Below, in pieces: positions 38,992 through 46,198 of a DNA stretch of 64,000 nucleotides (its first letter is position 1; every line of letters starts with the position of its first letter). The DNA lies in the NCBI GenBank assembly GCA_903893805.1, contig CAITNM010000020.1, forward strand, positions 49,239 to 113,238. The letters are read 5' to 3'. The DNA comes from an uncultured Alphaproteobacteria bacterium. GTDB lineage: Bacteria; Pseudomonadota; Alphaproteobacteria; Paracaedibacterales; CAITNM01. The translations under genes were made by a program, and so were the position numbers. Under the pieces are notes generated by a model that made no database searches, was not told the DNA's origin, and saw nothing but the letters and a program-made list of their open reading frames with translations.

Positions 38992-39546
38992 TTATTTTCT
39001 ATTTTTATGTGCATCGGCAATTAATTGAGCCCATTTATCCATGCCCGGTCCATATTTCATAATTTCGCCCCCAAAATCATTGATATTATGAAAATCTCCG
39101 ACTTTTTCACGTTCAGTCCTCAAACGTTCAAGTTCAGTAACATCACCTCTGTGAAAGGCTGATTTGAATTCATTGGTAAAATCTTGCCAGGAAGCTGCAG
39201 GAGCTGAGGCAGTGTGTACGCTGCTAGGATTGTTTTTTTGAGCATCGGCAATTAATTGAGCCCATTTATCCATGCCCGGTCCATATTTCATAAATTCGCC
39301 TCCAAAATCATTGATATTATGAAAATCTCCGACTTTTTCACGTTCAGTCCTCAAACGTTCAAGTTCAGTAACATCACCTCTGTGAAAGGCTTGTTTAAAT
39401 TGTTCAGTAAAATGATGCTTAGTCTCAGAATGATTAGCTTCTTCTTTGTGATTATAAGGCTCTGAATGTGCAGCAGCAAAACAAGAACTTGTTGTCCCTA
39501 ATGCCAAAGTACTTAATATTGCTAGTGTATATTTCATTTTCAACAT
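38992..39546 (-). CDS. Exported protein with two near-identical 50-aa repeats
   Basis: Not recognised; 184 aa. The signal peptide ends near SCFAAA, followed by a short His/Glu-rich stretch. Then come two copies of a block that begins FHRGDVTELERLRTEREKVG, continues with a Gly-Asp-Phe-His-rich part and ends MDKWAQLIADA (copies about 56-104 and 133-182, offset 77 residues). The ends of the repeats are charged and helical. AAAGGG eight bases before ATG 39546 decides that start over the ATG three codons later. The repeat DNA is almost identical between the copies, so the duplication is recent. Confidence 0.78.
   Translation of the reverse strand: MLKMKYTLAILSTLALGTTSSCFAAAHSEPYNHKEEANHSETKHHFTEQFKQAFHRGDVTELERLRTEREKVGDFHNINDFGGEFMKYGPGMDKWAQLIADAQKNNPSSVHTASAPAASWQDFTNEFKSAFHRGDVTELERLRTEREKVGDFHNINDFGGEIMKYGPGMDKWAQLIADAHKNRK
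39011..39160 (-). repeat. 150-bp direct repeat, 3' copy
   Basis: It matches 39242-39391 at all but about two positions (for example around 39062 and 39070). It lies inside the exported repeat gene and encodes the C-terminal repeat block. Confidence 0.9.
39242..39391 (-). repeat. 150-bp direct repeat, 5' copy
   Basis: Partner of 39011-39160; the 231-bp offset is a multiple of three, so both copies are in frame. Such a repeat could expand or contract by recombination, changing protein length by 77 residues. Confidence 0.9.
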
Positions 39547-39706
39547 AATAACCCTTTCTAAAAAATATATTCATTAGACAAAACATTTATCTACAGTAAA
39601 TATTGCACCCTAAGTAAAAAATTTAGTCAATTTCTTGTTATTGCTTTGATGGTAAAGAATCAATTTTCTTGAATAAGATATTGTGGTAAATGCATAAACA
39701 ACCTAT

Positions 39707-39725
39707 GATTATTGTAACAACAATC
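39707..39725. promoter_or_regulatory. Dyad symmetry before the UmuD-like gene
   Basis: GATT-n-TTGT-n-ACAA-n-AATC (19 bp) has eight of nine positions in each arm matching and ends 13 bases before the ATG. A site there would overlap the ribosome-binding region. It differs from the alphaproteobacterial LexA box (GTTC-N7-GTTC). It may be the operator of this or another LexA-fold regulator. Confidence 0.4.
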
Positions 39726-39738
39726 AAAATAATTATCC

Positions 39739-40326
39739 ATGACCCGAGGTGGACTCCGCAAAGGCGCTGGCCGCAAACCAAACTCAAGCAAATTTGGTGA
39801 GCAAACTATTCCTGTGCGTATACCTAAATCGCTGGTGCCAACTGTAAAGGAGCTGCTTATGAAGTCTGAAAAAATTCAATTGGGGTCTACTCTTTCCAGC
39901 ATCCGTGAAGCTTTTGATTGGCAAAGCCTTGATCTACCGTCAATGCCATTGCCCTTGTTTTCTAACAAAGTATCAGCGGGTTTTCCTTCTCCGGCTGATG
40001 ATCATTTAGAAATGAAGCTCGATTTAAATCAGCATTTGGTGCAGCATCCCGCCGCAACATTTTTTGTGCGTGTGAGTGGTGATTCCATGATAGGTGCTGG
40101 CATTCATGACGGAGACGTGCTTGTGGTCGATCGTTCACTTACCTGCAAGGACAGCTGCATTGTTATAGCAGTGGTTGATGGAGAGCTCACCGTGAAGCGC
40201 TTTTTTGCACGTGGTAATGATGTTGTGCTAATGGCTGAAAATCCCAAATACCCTGATATTCTAGTAACTCAAGAAATGGATTTCCGAGTTTGGGGTGTGG
40301 TTACTACGGTTATTCATAAGGTTTAA
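39739..40326 (+). CDS. UmuD-like S24 serine peptidase with basic N-terminal extension
   Basis: The 195 aa contain a C-terminal peptidase S24 domain closely similar to UmuD: LFSNKVSAGFPSPADDHLE with the Ala80-Gly81 self-cleavage site, LDLNQHLVQHPAATFFVRVSG then S116 in GDSM, and K153 in GELTVKRF completing the Ser-Lys dyad. UmuD itself is about 140 aa. Here 55 extra N-terminal residues begin GGLRKGAGRKPN, an AT-hook-like basic segment, followed by IPVRIPKSLVPTV. umuC does not follow; the next gene is unrelated. It could be an orphan UmuD, or a RecA-responsive DNA-binding regulator. Confidence 0.85.
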   Translation: MTRGGLRKGAGRKPNSSKFGEQTIPVRIPKSLVPTVKELLMKSEKIQLGSTLSSIREAFDWQSLDLPSMPLPLFSNKVSAGFPSPADDHLEMKLDLNQHLVQHPAATFFVRVSGDSMIGAGIHDGDVLVVDRSLTCKDSCIVIAVVDGELTVKRFFARGNDVVLMAENPKYPDILVTQEMDFRVWGVVTTVIHKV

Positions 40327-40392
40327 GGTTTTATGGATGCTTAGCTTGCGATTAATAATAACTTGATTATACTATCAATATAGGCTATATAT

Positions 40393-41835
40393 GTGCGTTT
40401 ATTATACAAAGGCACTGCTCTTGTGAAGTATACTCTTTTTACACTCATATTTTCTATATTTTCACTGTACGCAAAAAATTTGCAACCGCTTACCCATGAA
40501 GAAGTTAAGCATTTTCGTGTCGTAAATGCTCAAGCAATTCGTGCAGCAAAAGCTACATCAATCTATGACGCAATAGGAATATTTGCATTGTGTAAACGAG
40601 AATTTGAAGGCCAAAATACAGGTTGTATTTTTTCTTTAGGCAACCGTGTTGAGTATTTTTCAAGACTAAGCGCAGCGGTTAGTTTGGGGATTGGTTTTGA
40701 CGCAGGGATTATTAATAAACCTATGAACTCTACAGAGGCTGGAGTTTTTAAAGGGATGGCGAAAGCATTAGGTAATCAACTGCAAAGAGCAGCAGCGTTT
40801 GTCACTTTAGCTGACGTTTCCCGTGGTTTTGAGCATACTCATTTGAAAGGATTTGATAATGCAATAAAAACAGGCACCATGAGAGGCCCACATACAATTG
40901 ATTTGGTCCAAGTTACTGCGGAAAAATCTAACGCTCCATTAAGGGCCAAATTGGCTAGGGAATACGCTGACCTTCCAAGGGTCAGCACGTATGACCAACC
41001 TTTTGAGGTCGCTCTTTTAGCAAGAGTTATTAGTAGTAATCCTGCATATGCCGCTGCCTTACAAAGATTTCTAAATGATACTGATTTACCACTGAGACCA
41101 GAAGTTAGTTTAATCAGTAGATCCTTTATGAATATCCTTGATGAGCTGCGAGTTGTGGGCATTTCTGCTGCAAACCTTATAGAGTGCTTAGGAATACTGC
41201 GAGAAACAAATGAAGAAAAAATAGTAAATATATTTCAATCTCTTGAGATGCTTCGCCGCCATGCAGCTGCTAGAGGGCTACCTTTTGATGGTGCGGTAGT
41301 GTCAAGTATTATTCAAAAGCTGAATAGAATGCCAAGAACGATGTGCGATGATATTCGTCGTGTGATAACTGCATTTCCAGGGATATCTCCAATACATCTT
41401 CCAGATTTTTCTGGCTATATTTCCACATACTCGCCTGATAAACAGCAGGCCGTTATTGAAGTTATTCGAAATGCTATGGTTGATATTTCAGCAGATAATG
41501 TTGATGCCGTAAAAAAAGTTCTCATGCAAAGACCTCTTGCAAATATATCAAGGCTTTTGCTAGGGCGAGTGCTTCCGAAATTTATTCAAATGGTAAAGCG
41601 TGCTGATAACAAGCCAAGTGTACTAGATGCATTAAATAGATTAGTTGGGCTTGGGTTGCTAGGAAAATTACCGAGTGCAAACTTAGAACAGCAGATTGAC
41701 TGTTTTTCAACTATTTTACAGGAAGAAGCAATTGTATCTGCAGAAGACCTTGAAAATCTGAATGATGCGTCCGCAGTCAAAAAAGCAAAAAAAACTACAC
41801 GTGCACAAAAAGTAAGTTTATTTGGAAAAAAATAA
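40393..41835 (+). CDS. Exported protein of unknown function, first part of a split gene
   Basis: Not recognised; 480 aa. The GTG at 40393 or the GTG at 40423 (MKYTLFTLIFSIFSLYAKN) gives a signal peptide. The mature region is rich in short helices (LIECLGILRETN, IIQKLNRMPRTM, VLDALNRLVGLGLLG), suggestive of a helical-repeat solenoid, without cysteine clusters or membrane spans. It ends TTT GGA AAA AAA TAA at a run of seven A (41826-41832). In the -1 frame the reading continues without a stop straight into the gene at 41892-43283. I think both parts were, or are, one protein of 963 aa. Confidence 0.7.
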   Translation: MRLLYKGTALVKYTLFTLIFSIFSLYAKNLQPLTHEEVKHFRVVNAQAIRAAKATSIYDAIGIFALCKREFEGQNTGCIFSLGNRVEYFSRLSAAVSLGIGFDAGIINKPMNSTEAGVFKGMAKALGNQLQRAAAFVTLADVSRGFEHTHLKGFDNAIKTGTMRGPHTIDLVQVTAEKSNAPLRAKLAREYADLPRVSTYDQPFEVALLARVISSNPAYAAALQRFLNDTDLPLRPEVSLISRSFMNILDELRVVGISAANLIECLGILRETNEEKIVNIFQSLEMLRRHAAARGLPFDGAVVSSIIQKLNRMPRTMCDDIRRVITAFPGISPIHLPDFSGYISTYSPDKQQAVIEVIRNAMVDISADNVDAVKKVLMQRPLANISRLLLGRVLPKFIQMVKRADNKPSVLDALNRLVGLGLLGKLPSANLEQQIDCFSTILQEEAIVSAEDLENLNDASAVKKAKKTTRAQKVSLFGKK

Positions 41836-41891
41836 ATCTTTTCTTAGCAGCACCAGAAGGTGGTTTTGATGACACTACAGGGGAAGAAATC

Positions 41892-43283
41892 GTGGTCGAC
41901 GATCCTTTTTCAGCAGACAGAGATGCCCGCTTTTCTTTGATTACTGGTTTGGCAAGTTTACGCATTTCAGCAGCGGCAAAAGTAGGAATTATTAATCGCA
42001 TTCATGATCTTAACAACGTAAGAGGATTTACTATCAATGACGGAAAATTGAACGCGGTTGATATGCTTTCGGCACTAGGTCAACAGACTGATCAGATAGT
42101 TGAGATTGTCATGCAAGTGTTCCAATTGCCAGATGCGAATGCAGGGATTGAACCTGTAGCAAATCTTGTTGATCGTTTTATTGATCGTGTTTTATTGAAT
42201 GACAGATTACCTAATGCATTTCGTTATGAGCACAGTCACCTGGATTTTGCTTTAACACTGCTGAATTCTCCAGAAGATGTGCAAACTGATGCCATTGCAC
42301 AATATATTGCTTATCCATATTCCATTATGGATCAAGCAAGATTAGCTAGAGAACTAATAGCACGCGGTGGCCAGCCGGCTGCTGTGGTAGTTAATGCAGG
42401 TTTGAATGCTGGCAATAGGCATGTAAGTGCTGGATGTATGGCAGTTCATTATGTTTCAGCTTTGGTTTGTGCGCCATTAGAAAGAGCTTTAGACGATGTA
42501 AATGGAATGACGACTATACCTACTGTCGCTGCTGCTAAAGCGACATTAGTTCAGTGGATTAGTGACTTTGGTGCGGATTCTGCTCGTGTGCTTACACTTG
42601 CAGAAGTTCAAGATGTAGCTGCAACAAAAGTGCGCTTTGACGCAGTGTACGCCAAAGCCATAAGTCCAGATAATAATTATGCTTATATGTTTAATCAATA
42701 TTTGCCAAAAGTTGTTGCTTATATAGGAAAAAAAAGTAAGAAAAATAGAGATACATGGTTGATTAATAGTTTGGGTGAAGCGTCACAAGCATACGATCGT
42801 GGATCTGTTGTGGGTAACTTAAGCTGTGATAAGGGAATTGCTGAGCGACTTGTTCTAGGCCTTAAATACCAAGATGAATCTAAATTTGACAATATACTAG
42901 GTATTATAGACTTGGGTGATATGGTGACTGGTAATTTTAATACTATGCAAGTTCTTAGGTCACCTGGAGTGAACGAGCGTGGTAAAAGGGTTGAAGCTAG
43001 CCAGCTTTGGAATTTATGGGAAGGTAAAAAACCTCAGTCAGCGCATGATGCAGTCGGCATGTGGGGGCAAGCTATTGATGATATGGAAAGAAGAACTATG
43101 GATAGCGTATTAGATTTGTTAAGAAAATCATTTCGTTTTCTTACAGATGCATATCAGCTCCTTCTAGACAATTATGAAGCGCATGTGACTGGTACAGTTA
43201 CTCGTATCAAGCGCGATTGGAGAGATGGTATTACTGGTTTGTTTACTCGTTATCAAGACATTAAAGCTGGTCGAGTGGTGTAA
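41892..43283 (+). CDS. Second part of the split exported protein
   Basis: The 463-aa reading from GTG 41892 is open upstream in the same frame to the A-run at 41826, giving NLFLAAPEGGFDD and TTGEEIVVDDPFS before the nominal start. The helical style matches the first part (LRISAAAKVGIINRIHDLNN, MLSALGQQTDQIVEIVMQVF). It ends in a basic helix (VTRIKRDWRDGITGLFTRYQ). No ribosome site stands before GTG 41892, so independent initiation is doubtful. Its 3' end overlaps the convergent GNAT gene by 31 bp. Function unknown. Confidence 0.65.
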   Translation: MVDDPFSADRDARFSLITGLASLRISAAAKVGIINRIHDLNNVRGFTINDGKLNAVDMLSALGQQTDQIVEIVMQVFQLPDANAGIEPVANLVDRFIDRVLLNDRLPNAFRYEHSHLDFALTLLNSPEDVQTDAIAQYIAYPYSIMDQARLARELIARGGQPAAVVVNAGLNAGNRHVSAGCMAVHYVSALVCAPLERALDDVNGMTTIPTVAAAKATLVQWISDFGADSARVLTLAEVQDVAATKVRFDAVYAKAISPDNNYAYMFNQYLPKVVAYIGKKSKKNRDTWLINSLGEASQAYDRGSVVGNLSCDKGIAERLVLGLKYQDESKFDNILGIIDLGDMVTGNFNTMQVLRSPGVNERGKRVEASQLWNLWEGKKPQSAHDAVGMWGQAIDDMERRTMDSVLDLLRKSFRFLTDAYQLLLDNYEAHVTGTVTRIKRDWRDGITGLFTRYQDIKAGRVV

Positions 43284-44038
43284 ACGTGATAAATAAAAAG
43301 CTCACTAAACCCAAGCCGTTGATATACACCTAAACCATCAGCTGATGCTTCAAGCACGCAATGCTTATAGCCCAGTGCATGGGCTAAATTCATAGAAAAT
43401 TGCACCATCTGGGTGCTATAGCCTAATCGCTGGTGGGTTGGGGTGGTTGAAACATTATCAATACGAACGCCATCATCTAAGAAGGTTAGGGTAATGGCGC
43501 AAATAGGTTCGCCATCTTGGCACCCTAAAAAGTGCAACATATTTGTGCCCTTTGCTTTCGCGCGGTCTAATGCTTGAGCGTATTGAGCATTAGTTTCATC
43601 TGTTCCTCCAAAAGCATTTTTCATAATTTGAAGCCAACCGGCTTTATTCACATCTGCTGATTGAATAATTAATGGAAGTTCAGGCTCAACGGCACTTTGC
43701 ACAGGATTACTGAGGGCGCAATACATAACTGTGGATGCTTCGTCAAAAACAATGCCATGACCTTTTAACGCTTTTTGCAGTGCTGGCGTATCAAGGTTTT
43801 TAGGTACAACATATACCCATCCTGGAATTGCATTTTTTTTGAAAAAATTCTTAACTTCATCAATAAGCTCTTCTGGTTGTGGGTGGGGTAGTCGTTGCAA
43901 AAATACATTAAACTTTGCTTCATCAATGCCGCCAATATAGGCAATGAACCCTTCGGCGAATAAGTGTTTCTTTATGCTAATGCTGCTAGAAAAGTGATCT
44001 TCTAGAGCATAAAAAATATGCTCCATCTTAACTGTCAT
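43253..44038 (-). CDS. GNAT-family N-acetyltransferase
   Basis: The C-terminal acetyltransferase domain (about 120-260) contains VRIDNVSTTPTHQRLGYST, the acetyl-CoA loop Q/RxxGxx, followed by LGYKHCVLEASADGLGVYQRLGF, typical of GNAT motifs A and B. The N-terminal 115 residues are not recognised. Several starts are possible (44083, 44044, 44038, 44026). ATG 44038 overlaps the ratA stop and has AGAAGA upstream. Substrate unknown. Last gene of the DUF3576-lipA-ratA-GNAT run. Confidence 0.75.
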   Translation of the reverse strand: MTVKMEHIFYALEDHFSSSISIKKHLFAEGFIAYIGGIDEAKFNVFLQRLPHPQPEELIDEVKNFFKKNAIPGWVYVVPKNLDTPALQKALKGHGIVFDEASTVMYCALSNPVQSAVEPELPLIIQSADVNKAGWLQIMKNAFGGTDETNAQYAQALDRAKAKGTNMLHFLGCQDGEPICAITLTFLDDGVRIDNVSTTPTHQRLGYSTQMVQFSMNLAHALGYKHCVLEASADGLGVYQRLGFSELFIYHVYTTRPALMS

Positions 44039-44477
44039 AATCATCTTCTGGTTGTTGCCATAATCTAGCTGCTCGTTGTTCAAATGCTGTCATCATTGTT
44101 TGGGCTGCATTGTCTAATAATTTCCCAACAGTTATCTGTAATAAAGCTGATTGCAATTTGAAATCGAGAGTGAAATTGACTAAGCACCGATTGTTTTCGT
44201 AATTTGTGAAATGCCAACGGGATTCTAAAAACTTGAAGGTGCCATCTGTTTTGGCTTTTGCCTCAACAGCATCATCAAAAATAAATACTTCTGATCTGTA
44301 GATTTTATCAAATGGTCCTGTACCTATGGTTAAATCTGCTTCAAAAAACTCTGCGGTCTTGGGATAAACCGCCACTGCTTTTAGCATAGGTAAAAATGCC
44401 GGATATTGCTCAACATCTACCACAATCTCTTTTAAAAAAGCAGCGGGGTAGGGAAGTACCTTAGAGGCTTGGAACAT
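44028..44477 (-). CDS. ratA: RatA/Coq10-type START-domain protein
   Basis: The 149-aa polyketide-cyclase/START fold begins [26 protein letters not shown] (the VAxVxxYPxFLPW-type block) and later has SRWHFTN and [13 protein letters not shown]. In mitochondria and alphaproteobacteria the Coq10 homologue binds ubiquinone and supports respiration; in E. coli RatA was named as a ribosome-association toxin. Next to lipA in an alphaproteobacterium the Coq10-like role is likelier. Its start overlaps lipA by 17 bp. Confidence 0.85.
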   Translation of the reverse strand: MFQASKVLPYPAAFLKEIVVDVEQYPAFLPMLKAVAVYPKTAEFFEADLTIGTGPFDKIYRSEVFIFDDAVEAKAKTDGTFKFLESRWHFTNYENNRCLVNFTLDFKLQSALLQITVGKLLDNAAQTMMTAFEQRAARLWQQPEDDYDS

Positions 44478-45369
44478 CTGACTTTACCATGTCTTTGCGT
44501 GCTGCTGAAAGCCGCATAAAATCATCTCCCGCGTGATATGATGAACGGGTAAGCGGGCTGGCGGCAATTAATAAAAAGCCCTTTGATCGTCCACGACTTG
44601 CGTATTCGTTAAATTGTTCGGGGGTAACAAAATCCATTACTGGGTGGTGTTTGGGGGTGGGTTGCAAATACTGACCAATCGTCATGAAATCTACATTGGC
44701 CGACCGCAAATCATCCATTACTTGAAAAATTTCATGCTTTTCTTCACCAAGTCCAACCATAACGCCAGATTTGGTAAATATCGTGGGGTCTATTTTTTTA
44801 ACAGTATCAAGTAACCGTAAGGAATTGAAATACCTGGCTCCTGGCCGGACTGATGCGTACAAACGTGGCACGGTTTCAAGGTTATGGTTAAACACATCAG
44901 GTTTAGCTTTAACAACTATTTCTATGGCGTGTTCTTTACGCAAAAAATCAGGTGTTAGCACTTCAATAGTTGTGTGAGGTGCCGTATCACGAATGGCGCG
45001 GATAACTTCTGCGAAATGATTTGCTCCGCCATCGTCTAGGTCATCACGATCAACTGATGTAATAACCACATGGGATAAATTCATTTTTGCAACGGCTTTG
45101 CCAACGCGTTCAGGTTCATGGGGGTCTAATAGATCAGGTAATCCTGTTTTAACGTTACAAAATCGACAAGAACGTGTGCAAACATCTCCCAAAATCATGA
45201 AGGTTGCATGACGCTTTGACCAGCATTCCCCTATATTTGGACACGCAGCTTCTTCGCACACTGTATGCAGCTTGTGCTCACTTACAATGGCCTTTGTTTC
45301 AAAGTATTCTTTTGATGTCGGGGCTTTAACCCGAATCCAATCAGGTTTTTTAAGCTGTGTGGATTCCAC
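44461..45369 (-). CDS. lipA: Lipoyl synthase
   Basis: Radical-SAM enzyme inserting two sulfurs into octanoyl-protein to make lipoyl groups. The 302 aa contain the auxiliary cluster motif [12 protein letters not shown] (CX4CX5C), the radical-SAM motif CTRSCRFC (CX3CX2C) and the C-terminal RSSYHAG serine ligand. It provides the cofactor for the E2 subunit encoded at 58049-59260. It lies 9 bp after the DUF3576 gene and overlaps ratA. Confidence 0.97.
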   Translation of the reverse strand: MESTQLKKPDWIRVKAPTSKEYFETKAIVSEHKLHTVCEEAACPNIGECWSKRHATFMILGDVCTRSCRFCNVKTGLPDLLDPHEPERVGKAVAKMNLSHVVITSVDRDDLDDGGANHFAEVIRAIRDTAPHTTIEVLTPDFLRKEHAIEIVVKAKPDVFNHNLETVPRLYASVRPGARYFNSLRLLDTVKKIDPTIFTKSGVMVGLGEEKHEIFQVMDDLRSANVDFMTIGQYLQPTPKHHPVMDFVTPEQFNEYASRGRSKGFLLIAASPLTRSSYHAGDDFMRLSAARKDMVKSDVPSL

Positions 45370-45378
45370 TGGCTATCC

Positions 45379-45882
45379 TTATTGTGTGTTTACGCGAATG
45401 TCACGAGCTTTCAACAAAATAATATTTTCTAATTCCCTGGACGCTTTGTTATCAATGCCAACGTCATGCCAACCAGTATTTTGTCTCTCCTGCTTATATA
45501 CGCTAACCTCTAACGCGTCAGAGCGCAACTGGCGGTCTTTAATGCGTACTTGGATTTTAAGACGGTCTTTTGCGCCTGCTGGTTGATACCAATCGGTGAC
45601 TAAAATTCCACCAGGTCCATCAGATGAAACTAGAGGTGCAAATTTTAGTGTATCAAGGCTAGCCTTCCACAAATAACTGTTTACAACTTGCCCAGCAGAA
45701 TCATTTGTACGGCCACTAACTTTGTCAGATCCTAGAGTGATACCTTCTGGTCCAGCTATAGAGCCGAAACCAAGTTTTACTTTATCTTCTCGTGATTTCG
45801 GTGCTTCAGCGGTCTGCTGTGTGTTTGAACATGCACTTAAAAGCATTAGAAGGCATATAGTAGCAACTTCTTTAAAAAACAT
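45379..45882 (-). CDS. DUF3576-type lipoprotein
   Basis: The 167 aa have a signal peptide with lipobox LLSACSN (Cys18), followed by a domain with GPEGITLGSDKVSGR, VNSYLWKASLDTLKFAPL, SDGPGGILVTDWYQ and RDIRVNTQ, matching the alphaproteobacterial DUF3576 family. This family is usually encoded immediately upstream of leuS. Here it heads the lipA run, while leuS is 10 kb away. Function unknown; envelope location likely. Confidence 0.85.
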   Translation of the reverse strand: MFFKEVATICLLMLLSACSNTQQTAEAPKSREDKVKLGFGSIAGPEGITLGSDKVSGRTNDSAGQVVNSYLWKASLDTLKFAPLVSSDGPGGILVTDWYQPAGAKDRLKIQVRIKDRQLRSDALEVSVYKQERQNTGWHDVGIDNKASRELENIILLKARDIRVNTQ

Positions 45883-46198
45883 TTGAGATTCAAAAACTAA
45901 AAATTGTAATGCAATATAGCCAATTTCTTAAATTTTTTCGAGATTTTATTTACAACAATATATTTAAATTCTCATATCAAAGTACATAGAAAACTTTAAG
46001 TTAATTTTAAATTGTATTAATAGGTTTTTAATTTTTATTCAGCATACTTAAAATGTAATAACAGGTGAAACAACTCGCAAAATGAGATTTACGAACCAAA
46101 AAATGCTGATCTATATAGATTTGTGCCCTATGGGACTATATGTCATAGGGTAGGTTCTAATTTTGCGTGATTTCACCGAAAAAATATCGGAGGAAGTC
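45883..46198. other. 316-bp divergent intergenic region with palindromes
   Basis: No gene is seen. It contains the perfect palindrome ATCTATATAGAT (46109-46120) and the inverted repeat TGCCCTATG (46124-46132) / CATAGGGTA (46144-46152), nine pairs including one G-U. Both lie within 90 bases of the ATG of the exported AAA+ gene, so operator or mRNA-structure control of that gene is plausible. Confidence 0.4.
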
